Of a DNA stretch of 64,000 nt, positions 46,044-55,904 are shown one piece after another. Origin of the DNA: Alligator mississippiensis (Eukaryota > Chordata > Crocodylia > Alligatoridae); assembly GCF_030867095.1 (NCBI RefSeq), contig NC_081825.1, positions 47,358,501 to 47,422,500 on the forward strand, in the 5' to 3' direction. Each line of letters starts with the position of its first letter. The first letter of the stretch is position 1. The notes beneath the pieces are model-generated. The model had not been told where the DNA came from, did not search any database, and worked only from the letters and a program-made list of their open reading frames with translations. The position numbers and the translations under genes are program-made.

Positions 46044-47333
46044 CAGCAGGGGAGGTTATGCTCAGGGGCAACCAGCATGGGTTCATTAGGGGTAGGTCTT
46101 ATCAAACCAACCTGGTGGCCTTCTATGACCAGGTCACCAAGTCCTTGGATGCAGGTGTCGCAGTGGATATAGTCTTTGTGGACTTCAGGAAGGCCTTCGA
46201 CATGGTCTCTCACCCCATTCTCAGTAAGAAACTAGGAGACTGTGGTGTTGAGGCCTACACGGTCAGATGGGTCACTAACTGGCTGGAGGGCCACACCCAA
46301 AGGGTGGTGGTGGTGGACGGGTCTTATTCAACCTGGAAGGATGTGGGCAGTGGGGTTCCCCAGAGCTTGGTCCTTAGGCCCGCACTATTCAACTTCTTTA
46401 TCAGTGACTTGGTAAGAGGGTAGAAAGCACCCTGTTCAAATTCACAGATGACACTAAGATGTGGGGTGAAGTGGGTACGCTAGTAGGAAGGAACAGGCTG
46501 CAAGCAGATCTAGACAGGTTACAGGGGTGGGCCGATGAGAACAGGATGGGGTTCATCACTGACAAGTGCAGGGTAATGTACCTGGGGAGGAGGAACCAGC
46601 AGCACACCTACAGGCTAGGGAACTCCCTTCTTACCAGTGTTGAGAGAGAAAAGGATCTTGGAGTCATCATTGATGCCACAATGAACATCAGCCGACAAAG
46701 TGAAGATGCGGTCAGGAAGGCCAACTGCACCTTGTCATGCATCCACAGATGCATTTCAAGCAGGTCCAAGGAGGTGATCCTCCCCTCTATGTGGCACTGG
46801 TCAGGCCGCAGCTGGAGTACTGCATCCAGTTCTGGGTGCCACACTTCAGGAGGGATGTGACCAATATGGAGAGGGTCCAAAGGAGGGCCACTCACATGAT
46901 CGGGGGCAGCAGGGCAGACCCTATGAGGAGAGGCTGAGGGACCTGAACCTGTTCAGCCTCCAAAAAAGAAGGCTGAGAGGGGATCAAGTGGCAGTCTACA
47001 AACTAGTCAAGGGGGACCAGCAGGCACTGGGAGAGTCCCTGTTCCCCCAAACACTCCTGGGAATTACAAGAAACAATGGACACAAGCTAGTGGAAGGTAG
47101 TTTCAGGCTAGACATTAGGAGGCGCTATTTCACTGTCAGGGCGTCTAGGACCTGGAACCAACTTCCAAAAGAAGTGATGCTGGCTCCTACCCTGGGGCTG
47201 TTTAAAAAAAGGCTGGACGAACATCTGGCCAGGGTTGTTTGATTCCAATACTCTTTCCTTCCACGGCAGGGGGTCGGACTAGATGATCTCAGGTTCCTTC
47301 CGACCCTACCAACTATGAAACTATGAAACTATA
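46044..47333 (+). mobile_element. CR1 LINE inserted in Tx1 copy B, 5'-truncated
   Basis: The text starts in the RT (GNQHGFIRGRSYQTNLVAFY) and continues through VDIVFVDFRKAFDMVSH, FTDDTKMWG at the catalytic box (FADDT in the family) and LGVIIDATMNISRQS to RNNGHKLVEGSFRLDIRRR, then LARVV and stop. The 3' UTR has ggcagggggtcggactagatg and the tail ctatgaaactatgaaactat. This tail is identical to that of the minus-strand CR1 at 51.5 kb, so the two belong to one subfamily. Divergence looks low, with few breaks. Confidence 0.9.
46060..47242 (+). pseudogene. CR1 reverse transcriptase, C-terminal two thirds
   Basis: This is the polymerase of the CR1. Three long frames (144, 133 and 84 codons) cover it with changes of frame near 46,425, between 46,800 and 46,900, and near 46,960. 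The first holds the palm motif VDIVFVDFRKAFD with its catalytic aspartate. The second begins inside the FxDD box and carries the ADENRMGFITDKCRVMYLGR block. The third is the C-terminal RLDIRRRYFTVRASRTWNQL region ending in a natural stop. The upstream endonuclease is absent. Confidence 0.8.
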
Positions 47334-48075
47334 AGCAGTGCTCACCTTGCTGCCCAAGAGAAGGGACCTCAGCTGCCTTAAGAACTGGTGGCCCATCTCC
47401 CTTCTGTACGCCGACTATAAGATCCTGGCAAAGGTGCTGGTGAACTGTCTCCGCACCATCATGGCCTCCATCATCGGGCCTAAGCAGAGCTACTGTGTGC
47501 TGGGCAGGACCATCCAGGACAATCTGTTTCTGCTGCGTGACCTGCTCGTGGCTGTGGAGCGTTTTGTCCTGGACGTTGGCTTGGTCTCCCTGGACCAGGA
47601 GAAGGCCTTTGATTGTGTCGATCACTGGTACCTGCTTGGCACCCTCAAGGCTTTTGGCCTCTTTTCATCACGGCGCTCCAGGTCCTGCTCAAGATGAACG
47701 GCGTGCTGTGCTCCCCATTCCTGGTGTGTTGCAACATACACCAGGGCTGGCCCCTCTAGGGCATGCTGTATGCCCTGCCCATCGAGCCCCTGCTGCACAC
47801 TCTGCAACGTTGCCTGACTGGCTTAGGCCTGCCACCGGCACCAGGCCTGACCACTGTCCCCTCACTCCAGCTGATGGCATACGCGGATGATGTGACAGTC
47901 TTTCTGGGCAGCCAGGAGGATGTGCGGGCCCTGGTGGACTGCCAGAGCACCTATGAGCTCTCCGCATCGGCCCGCATCAACTGGGGCAAGAGTGACACAC
48001 TCCTGCTCGGGACACGGGCTGGCAAACCACCCCCAGACCTGCTGGGGGGCCTCGTCTGGCACCAGGAGGCCTAAA
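47334..48075 (+). pseudogene. Tx1-like reverse transcriptase palm, copy B
   Basis: A 119-codon clean frame gives LTLLPKRRDLSCLKNWWPIS, YADYKILAKVLVNCLRTIM, GRTIQDNLFLLRDLLVAVE and LDQEKAFDCVDHWYLLGTL, where the first palm aspartate is kept in LVSLDQEKAFD. A frame change near 47,670 leads to MNGVLCSPFLVCCNIHQGW, then LMAYADDVTVFLG (47,873-47,911) with intact YADD. The copy is GC-richer and cleaner than copies A and C, which suggests it retains more CpG and may be the least decayed of the three. Confidence 0.8.
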
Positions 48076-48094
48076 AGGAGCAGAAGCCCCCTGG

Positions 48095-50407
48095 AAGGAC
48101 TATTGAATCACAGCCACAGTTTCTTGTGGGCTGAGCCTTCCTGGAAGGACATATTCTTGGGCACCCTACTTACTGATGCCACAACGTTAGTCTGTTTCAG
48201 GATGCTCACTTCTGTGACTGCTTTGCTCATTTCTGGTGGAGATGGGAAACTGAAAGAGCCACCTTCCCCTCCTTGAAGCAATGGTGGGATGTGGGAAAAG
48301 TGAAGATAAGGGTTTTTTTTGTCAATAATAGATGTAGTTGGCAACAAGTAAGCTCTGCTGCCATGTTCGGGAGCTGGAGGAGGATGTGGCGGAGTTTGAG
48401 GTGGCCCTGTATGATGCTGGTGGTGATGCAGGGCTGCTCACGAGTCTTAAGCTCTGCAAGCTACATCTATGGAAACTGGCAGGGAGCAAGATGGTCCATG
48501 TTCACTGCCAAGAAGTGGCAGAGACTGAACCCCTGACTCACTTCTTCTTCAGCCTTGAGAAATGATGAACCTCACAGAAGGTCATTGACCCTGTTAAGAC
48601 CCCACATTGCCAAATGCTCACAGATCCTGTTGAGATCTGACGCCATGCCATTGCCTTCTACCAAGAACTGTTTGCAGCTGAACTGATTTGCCTAGAGTCT
48701 TCTAGGTACTTACATGATGGTCTCCCTAGGCTTTGCTCATCAAAGGCTGACCATCTTGAGTGAAAACTGTCTTTGGAGGAACTCACGGCTGCCATCGGGG
48801 ACCTCACCTCAAGCAATGCCCCTGGCATTGATGGGTTGCCTGCCAAGTTTTATATGACCTTTTGGATTCTTCTCAGCCCCTGCCTCCTACATGTATTTTG
48901 TAGGAGTGTCATAGACTGAACCATGGACTGAACCATGGACTGTCATGGACTGAACCATGCCAGTCAATTGTCACCAGCAGTTCTCTCCCTGCTGCATAAA
49001 AAAGGGGACCTTGGCTGCATCAAGAACTGGTTGCCAGTATCCCTTCTGTATGCCAATTAAAAGATCCTGGCCAAGGCTTTGGCCAACCAGCTGTGTACTG
49101 TTATGGCTTTGGCTGTTGGCTCTGAGCAGAGCTACTGCTTGCCAGGCGGGACCATCCAGAACAATCTATTCCTGCTTCAAGACCTGTTGACAGCCGCAGA
49201 CCTCTTTGGTCTCAACTTTGGATCTGTCTCCTTGGGCCTGGAAAAAGCCTTTGACTGGGTCAGCCATGACTACTTTTTTTGGAACCTATAGACCTTTGTT
49301 TTCATACCCTTCTTCACCTCTGTACTCCTAGCTATGCCAGGACATTTCTAACCTTCTTAAATTGAAAAGCATGCTCTGTACCCCATTCCTGGCCTGCAGC
49401 AGCGTGTGCCAGGGCTGCCCTCTGTCAGGAACGCTCTAAACCTTCTCCATTGAGCCACTACTCCATGCACCATAGTGGCAACTGACCAGTCTGACCCTTC
49501 TATCAGCTTTTGGCTCAACAGGTGACCTGTCACTGAGGTTGATGGTACATGTGGATAATGTGACTGTTCTTAGCACCCAGGGTGATGTCCAATGCTTGGT
49601 CGACTATCAACACACCTATGAATGTGCCTCTTTCCAGCTCACATGAACTGGACCAACAGTAACACCCTCTTTCTAGGTCCTTGGGTCAGGCCCCTCCCCC
49701 CAGACTTGCCCGGGGGTCTTGTATGGCTAAGCTCTGGGGTTGTTCCTCAGGCTGTTGGTCTTTGCGGCTTGGAACTGGGAGGACCTTGGTGCCAAAGAGG
49801 AGGTGCACCTGCAGTGCTGGCATCTGCCTAGCCTTTCCTACTGTGAATGGGTCCTCATTGTTAATAACCTAGAAGCCATGACATGGTGCACCAGTATGTC
49901 ATGTTGGACTTCCTGCTGGACTTGCTCAAGAAGCTTCAGTGGCTTCTCATGGACTTCTTCTAGGATGGGTGTCATTGGCGTCCCCAAGCCATTCTTTATT
50001 TGCTGGTGGCTGAGGGGGGCCAGGACTTAGTTGACTTAGTGAGCAGGATGGCTGCCTTCCACCTGCAGGCCCTCCAAAATCTCCTCTACAATAAGGACCC
50101 TCTTCCCCAGTGGCAGCTAGCTCAGTTCCAGGCATGTTGGGATATTCAGGGGGTACTCTGCAGTATTGAGGGTGGTTGTATGGTCCTTGCTGTGTAACAC
50201 TGCCCCAACCCCACTCCTGCCGGGGTACCAGCAATGGCCCTAGTGACTGATGCAGTACTGGATGTTTTTGTTTTAGACTGTGAGGGCAGAACTTGAGGGC
50301 AAGCCCCAGGTTCTGTCTTCTGTACCTGGGCCCCTGTGTGGGCTGTCCTTTGTTGTTTTGTTGTATTGTTCCCTTTCGCACTAATAAAGGTTTATAAAAG
50401 TCAAAAG
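48095..50407 (+). mobile_element. Tx1-clade LINE, copy C, with 3' terminus
   Basis: The text begins in the pre-RT linker (tattcttgggcaccctact, matching 39,925 in copy A) and passes through the RT. It loses about 1 kb of the C-terminal domain near 50,200 and ends with the same 3' UTR as copy A: agactgtgagggcagaact, then tttgttgttttgttg, then taataaaggtttataaaag. A TCTG/TTTC simple tail follows. In copy A the linker is split by the CR1, and copy C shows the uninterrupted version, which proves the CR1 insertion point. Confidence 0.75.
48100..50196 (+). pseudogene. Tx1-like linker and reverse transcriptase remnant, copy C
   Basis: Recognisable text includes NAPGIDGLPAKFYMTFW (48,817-48,867), NQLCTVMALAVGSEQSYC (49,083-49,139), GTIQNNLFLLQDLLTAAD (49,149-49,202) and VSLGLEKAFDWVSHDYFF (49,225-49,278). 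The catalytic YADD appears as HVDN near 49,550, so the active site is lost. A tandem repeat of catggactgaacc words occurs at 48,916-48,960. Many stops and frame changes are present, more than in copies A and B. Confidence 0.7.
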
Positions 50408-50432
50408 TCTATCTGTCTGTCTGTCTTTCTTC
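50408..50432. repeat. (TCTG)n/(TTTC) tail of Tx1 copy C
   Basis: The tail tctatctgtctgtctgtctt follows the 3' end tataaaagtcaaaag. Its unit is related to, but not the same as, the (TTTC)n tail of copy A. Confidence 0.8.
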
Positions 50433-50439
50433 TAATTTG

Positions 50440-51500
50440 GGTATAGTTAAAGCCATGGGGCTTTTAATTACAAAGCAGTTAAGTTTGCTGCCCCCAGTAT
50501 AGACCACTGGGGTTCACAGTTTTGGTGCTGTGTGCCAGTTAAATGACACACAGCCAATTAGCCAAATTCAGCCTCACCCTGCCCCTGTGCTGCATCTGCC
50601 CAGCCAGGATCAGGCTCCAACGACCCACACCACCTATGCCCAGTAGGGATCAGGCTCTGGGACCCTGCACTGCTCCAGTCATCCCCCATTTGCTAAAATG
50701 AGGCCCCACACTGAGAACTCTGCATCACTGACTTATGGTGTATCCTTCACAGAGAAACAATTATATTGTGATTTTCAATATTTTCCTTGTATAATTTTCA
50801 GGAATTATCTATTTTCCATTAATTATTATATTATTATATATTATTTATTGTAGTAAAAGGAGTTGATAATTTTAGACACTTTTTTGTTTGCTGTTAGTCA
50901 CTAAAGCATCATTAATAACATGTACCCCACAATAAGAGCTAATGGTCTACATCAGGGTAATATACCCCCGGCACAAATGCCAGTGTGTGGAATGCAAAGG
51001 AATTTTAAAGTTTTACAGTATAAATACAACTGGATAAGAATAAAATAAGGCATCAGTAACTAGACTGAAACTTAAATAGCTGTGTGTTTAGACATGATGT
51101 AAAATCACATAATTCGGGGATCTACTGAACTTGAGGAAGAAGTGAGCCTATTTCTCAGGCAGATCCCAGAACTGGCTACCATATTCATAGCCTGAGTGTG
51201 GTAGGACAGACTTATACCTCTGATTGGCCCCCAAAAGTCCCTCCTCTCCCCAGAGTTGGCCACATGGCCCAAAACCACAGCTAAATTACCTTGATTAAGT
51301 CTGGGGAAGTCATTAACCCATGATTTATTAAGCATGGATTAATAGTTCCCTTGGTCTTAATCAGGGTAGTTAAGCCATGATTTTGAGACATTTCAATGCT
51401 GCAGGCTCTGCACTTTTGATGGGCTCACTGCAAAAAATAATTAAAAAAAAAAACTCACCAGGAAGCCATGGAAAGTACATAGGAAGCCCTGCAGTCTCAA
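50440..51500. other. Unique sequence, no gene seen
   Basis: 50,500-50,740 is moderately GC-rich with two similar blocks, ccaggatcaggctcc and tagggatcaggctct, about 45 bp apart. The rest is AT-rich, with an A run at 51,443-51,453. No coding domain was recognised. Confidence 0.35.
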
Positions 51501-51502
51501 AA

Positions 51503-52172
51503 CATAGTTTCATAGTTTCATAGATGTTAGGGTCGGAACGGACCTCAATAGATCATCGAGTCCAACCCCCTGCATAGGCAGGAAAGAGTGCTGGGTTTAG
51601 ATGACCCCAGCTAGTTGCCTATCTAACCTCCTCTTGAAGACCCCCAGGGTAGGGGAGAGCACCACCTCCCTTGGGAGCCCATTCCAGACTTTGGCCACTA
51701 ACTGTGAAGAAGTTCTTCCTAATGTCTAGACTAAATCTGCTCTCTTGTAGCTTATGGCCATTATTTCTTGTAACCCCCAGGGGCACCTTGGTGAGTAAAA
51801 CCTCACCAATTCCCTTCTGTGCCCCCATGATGAACTTATAGGCAGCCACAAGGTCGCCTCTCAACCTTCTCTTGCGGAGGCTGAAGAGGTCCAGGTGCTC
51901 TAGTCTCTCCTCATAGGGCTTGGCCTGCAAGCCCTTAACCATACAAGTGGCCCTTCTCTGGACCCTCTCCAGGTTATCCACATCCCTCTTGAAGTGCGGC
52001 ACCCAAAATTGCACGCAGTATTCCAACTGCGATCTGACCAGTGCCTGATAGAGGGGAAGCATCACCTCCTTGGATCTGTTTGTCATGCATCTGCTGATGC
52101 ACAATAAAGTGCCATTAGCTTTTCTGATGGCTTCGTCACACTGCTGACTCGTATTCATCTTGGAGTCCACTA
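51503..52172 (-). mobile_element. CR1 LINE, strongly 5'-truncated
   Basis: On the minus strand the copy starts within VDSKMNTSQQCDEAIRKANG (near 52,160) and ends with the tail catctatgaaactatgaaac at 51,503-51,526. The end contains the typical text ggggttggactcgatgatct. It shares its tail and C-terminal text with the CR1 at 46.0-47.3 kb. Confidence 0.9.
51619..52165 (-). pseudogene. CR1 C-terminal protein fragment, long open frame
   Basis: The last ~180 codons of the CR1 protein are continuously open on the minus strand: LYQALVRSQLEYCVQFWVP, NLERVQRRATCMVKGLQAKP, YEERLEHLDLFSLRKRRLRG and RNNGHKLQESRFSLDIRKNF. The frame stays open upstream into unrelated GC-rich sequence to 52,542, which is not CR1 and not a real N-terminus. 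Near the end VSGQSLEWAPKGGG replaces the expected VRxxRxWNxLPxE, showing a small frameshift. The catalytic RT core is absent. Confidence 0.8.
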
Positions 52173-52791
52173 GGACATGGCCATGGGATGGGGGAGAGGC
52201 CGGCCATGGGATGGGGGAGAGGCCACTTTCCTCTGCAGTGGGAAGGAGCCCAGGAAAAAGCTGAGCATGGGGAAAAGCTGAGCATGGGGAAAAGCAGCTC
52301 CTCCCCCACCCTGTGGCTGGTGCTCCCTGCTGAAGCCGCTCGCATCCCGCAGGGATGTCCAGAGCAGGCACAGGTAGCTGCAAGCAGCTGCAGCACAGGG
52401 CACTGGACACAGGGCAGGTGAGGGGCCTCTTTCCTCTGCCCACGCTCAGCTTTTCCCCGGGCCACTTTTCCCCAGACTCCTTCCCTGAGCGGGGTCCTCC
52501 CCTACCCCTCTCCCCCTTCCCCCTTACCTGCAGTTCTGGCATGGGGCAGCCATGTGCTCCCAGGCCAAAAGCCCCTGCTGAGGCTTACAGCGGGGGGGCC
52601 TGGGCAGGCCCTACTTTTGTGGAAGCCCGCTGGGCTTCCCTTGGGTCCTACTGCCCTTGGTTCCTGTCATTTTGACAGGAACCAAGGGCAGATAAATATT
52701 AATTTTCTAAATTTTTTAGGGGCCTCATGGGCTGGATAGAATGGCCTCATGGGCCAGATCTGGCCTGCGGGTCATATTTTGCCCACCCCAG
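52173..52791. mobile_element. GC-rich segment with hAT-like right end and hairpins
   Basis: The right end, read on the minus strand, is cctggggtgggcaaaatatg followed by gacccgcaggccagatctgg, resembling hAT termini followed by gggccggat text as at 20,051. The left end is not seen. The segment borders the truncated 5' side of the CR1, which may have inserted into it. Inside are a doubled 23-bp block (52,179-52,201 and 52,202-52,224), a doubled gctgagcatggggaaaa, and two hairpins. Confidence 0.45.
52621..52691. repeat. Two adjacent perfect hairpins
   Basis: ggaagccc (52,621-52,628) pairs with gggcttcc (52,632-52,639) across 3 nt. ctgcccttggttcctgtca (52,651-52,669) pairs exactly with tgacaggaaccaagggcag (52,673-52,691) across ttt. 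Confidence 0.9.
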
Positions 52792-52794
52792 GTA

Positions 52795-53825
52795 TAATTG
52801 TATATGATGACATAGGGTGCAAGGGTGCAAACCTTAGCTGTTTGTGCCTACTATTACAAAACTTTCTCAATAATTTCTGCCCTCAGAAGTAAGGCAATGA
52901 ATTGTTAGGTAAATTGTAATCTTATTCAGAGGTCTGGAACCTGGTATTGAAAAGAAAGCTAAGGCACCCCAGAGCTGCATGCATTCTACAGGTAAGTTAA
53001 TGAAATGCTTCCCAGACTTCCCATACTACAAACTTCTCATACTGCGGCAGTGTATAAATAGTCTACATTATCCCCAAGGGGGCATGTCCCCAGTGATTGC
53101 AGAAAATCCCCAGAGAACCAGAGGATATATTCTATGAGTATAGTGTAAAAAAAGAAATATAAAGAAAGAGAAAAGACTAAAGCCCAGAATATTTTCAGGG
53201 CACCCTGTGGAGGAGAGTCTTTTAATGTGCATTTCATAGTCCTTTAAGGCTGAAATCTGTTTTGTTTGCATGTGGTTTTTCTTCCTGGTGGGGGTATATT
53301 CTAACATTTGATGTCTTGTATCCACTTCAGGGCAAGGGGAAATATTTTTTTAATTTAATCTTTGATGTTGTAGAGCTGCCACAGAACTACAGAAAATGAT
53401 TTTTTTATTCAAGATTTGATGTTTAAAAGATGCCCTAGGGATAGATTTTTTTTCCTTAATATTTTATGTTCTACATGCTCTAAAGAGTTAGAGATTTTTT
53501 TTGTACAAATGATAGTTTGATGGTTTAAAAAATGCTCCTTATTTACGCATAATTTTACACTTTCTAAAAAAAGAAATTCTATTATGTATGTGTCTAGATA
53601 TTTTTATTATTTTTCTATATGTTGATGAAAATAATATTTCAGAATAAGGAACTTCACACATACCAATTTTTATCAGCTGTAATTCTTACTAAAATTTGCA
53701 AGAGTTGATATGTTTAAAACAAATCATCCACCTTAGTAGAATACCAGTACTTGACTTTTGAAAAGGAATAAAGATGGTGTTGAAGACATTCTAGTTTTAA
53801 GGAATAAAACTCATTACCCAATGAT
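52795..53825. other. AT-rich unique sequence, no gene seen
   Basis: No coding domain, RNA gene or transposon end was recognised. T-rich runs occur at 53,344-53,358 and 53,400-53,410. Confidence 0.4.
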
Positions 53826-53829
53826 TGTA

Positions 53830-54476
53830 TCTGTGCTTCGGCATTGCAGAATTATTTCCTGCCACATGGAACTTTCTTTGCACAGTGCAATTCTCAGCTG
53901 CAGAGAGAAAAACCCCGGTGCAAAGGAGTTCCCACCGCTCGCATGCAAATTTGTACCCCACTATTGGCTGTTTCTAAATTATTCCCACGTGACGGCTAGT
54001 GATTGGCTTGCTAGCCATATAAGAGGCTTGAGCAGTTTCCGCCCAAGTCGGAGATCTCCGGGGAGGACCTCATTTAGGAGGACTCCGCATCCATCTCGTG
54101 GAGAACTCTGGGCCACGTGGTAGAGCCTAGCAAACTCTGCGCGTCTCGGAGCTGACCGGTGGCTTGATCACCCATCAAGAGTCTCTCCCTGTCACCGGAC
54201 AATCCTTGACGTACCCCTGCCCTGCGCGCTCGTTGAGAGTCACAGTACAGACTCTTGTATCGGTTTAAAGAGCTCTCATTGTTCAAGTTTTTCTTCTTTT
54301 CTTCTGTCTACACCTGTAGCCAAGCAAGTTTTCCTGCCTGCACTGCGACCATCTACGGTGTAAGTAAAATAATCTTTAATCAACCTCCATGTGTCAGTGC
54401 CTAATTCTAGTTCGCCGTGCCGACTTTCCCCGGCCCACGTGCCCGAGCTGCTGGCCACAGCCCCTCGGCCCCGACA
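53830..54476 (+). mobile_element. Solo LTR of an endogenous retrovirus
   Basis: The segment is a GC- and CpG-rich island in AT-rich flanks with the layout of a retroviral LTR: U3 with two attggc-type CCAAT words, a TATA-like catataagagg at about 54,017, a GC-rich leader after it, and a terminus ending in ggccccgaca. No coding sequence or second LTR is nearby, so it looks like a solo LTR. The right end is clearer than the left. CpG content suggests it is fairly young among the elements here. The family is not assigned beyond ERV type. Confidence 0.6.
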
Positions 54477-54489
54477 AAAACAACCTTAA

Positions 54490-55000
54490 AAAAGAGGGGA
54501 GGGGACAGCTGAATGACTTCCTCTTAGTTTCTGCATAATTGGAATGTATTGTTTGTGGAATTGCCACTTGGGCCCAATCCAAATAAAATATCAACAGCTT
54601 TGCATTCTCTGCAAGTCCCAGTTGTATTAGCCAATTCTGCCACAGGTTGACCTATCCAAAGGAAAAGGTTAGTCTGGTAAAAAAATGGTAATGAGCTTTC
54701 AATTTAATTTCTTAAGCCATAAATAGGAACAGTTCACTTGTTTAGCTTAGGGGAAGAGTTGGAGTCTTCCCTTGATGTTGGAAGTAAGAGAAACAATTGT
54801 TCTTTCCTCATTCACCTCACTGATAGTGACTCTACTGCTTCATTTCCACCACACTGTCTTCATACTTCACTTTAATGCAACTATCATCCTAGTGCCTAGG
54901 CACCACTGGATATACTGAGTTAGCCATGGAAAACATTCTATTATCAGGGAAGGGTTGCAGATCCATTCCTGGCCCTCTGACAAATGGTTCTATCTTGGTG
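54490..55000. other. AT-rich unique sequence, no gene seen
   Basis: No coding domain, RNA gene or repeat end was recognised. Confidence 0.35.
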
Positions 55001-55900
55001 TGACACCCAAAGGGGCTGCTCCAGGAAACAGGGCTTCTTTCTCCAGAGGGCCATATCCAGGACTATGGGGACTGGGGAATAGGAGTTTGCATGGTGCCAG
55101 GTCCTAGGATGAGACCCACATGATCCCCACCTAACCCAGGTGATTCCTCTTGACCCAGGAGGAATGAACAATGATTGGAGAGCAGAAGCTAGCCCTGATA
55201 AGCTGGAAGTCTCAGGAGGAAACCCTAAAGGGACATTGGTGAAATAGGAGAGCACCCAACAGAGGATGAAGTTCGCAGAGGATGTGGGGCAGGTCACCTG
55301 ACCATATTTCATTATTTTGGTGTTGGACAAACGTATTTTTGTGTTGGACAGACTTATAGGAATTCCCAGTAGTTGTCTATGGAGGGACTGCATTTAGCAC
55401 CTGGCTATGAAGTCTTAACAGTGGAGGCTAGCAGCTACATCCATTTCCAGAGGCCTGTGGTTGAAGGAGCTCCTATTATAGTCCTAGTGGGGCCATGCCA
55501 GAGGCCTCTTAGGGCTATTTGCAATTATAGGAGCATCCCTGGTGGTAGAGCCTTTTGCATCCTACAGAGCAGTACTCTATCTGAATTTTCCATCAAGCCA
55601 TGGCAAGCGAGTGCCCCAGGAAGGTAGGAGACTTTTCCAGCAGGCCCACAGCAAGAGCTAAGCCTCAAGGGAGAGGTGCTGGTACATAAGGGTAAAAGGA
55701 AGTCCTGGGTAGTTTGAAGACAGCTCTAAGGCTGAGAAGAGCTCTGGGAATTGATAGAAACTGACATTTGCCATAGAGAGCTGCTGTTAAAGAGGAAGTT
55801 GCAGTCCTGGAAGATGTAATACAGTAACCAATCGTGTGTATGTAGGAAGCAGCAAGGGAGGCTGACAAAAAAATTTAATTGGCTGAAAAGCTTATACTCA
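55000..55900. other. Moderately GC-rich segment, unclassified
   Basis: The base composition is higher in G and C than the flanks, with purine-rich text on the plus strand from about 55,130. Open frames (for example 55,373-55,627) lack domains. It may be a decayed repeat, but no terminal repeats were found. Confidence 0.3.
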
Positions 55901-55904
55901 GGAC

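Larger units (their letters stand above)
45799..48090 (+). mobile_element. Tx1-clade LINE, copy B, truncated at both ends and interrupted by a CR1
   Basis: Copy B begins a few bases after the copy A tail with text equivalent to the region just before RT (ATQQLHKDLPCLCTPP, GRAPGLDRLPVEFYKAFWP). It breaks at 46,043 for the CR1 and resumes at 47,334 with VLTLLPKRRDLSCLKNWWP. It stops near 48,065 after the YADD region (PDLLGGLVWHQEA). The start of copy C follows with no tail between. The short word agc is shared at both edges of the CR1. Confidence 0.75.

Noticed and set aside
51503-51526. Short repeated catagttt words that could suggest a satellite or regulatory array
   Set aside because: They are the standard CR1 3' tail repeat read on the opposite strand.
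52166-52542. Upstream extension of the minus-strand CR1 frame that looks like a longer protein
   Set aside because: The extension is unrelated GC-rich sequence beyond the CR1 truncation point, so the joined frame is accidental.
52651-52691. Hairpin considered as a bacterial-type terminator
   Set aside because: The context is vertebrate transposon DNA with no bacterial gene nearby, and the T run is in the loop rather than after the stem.
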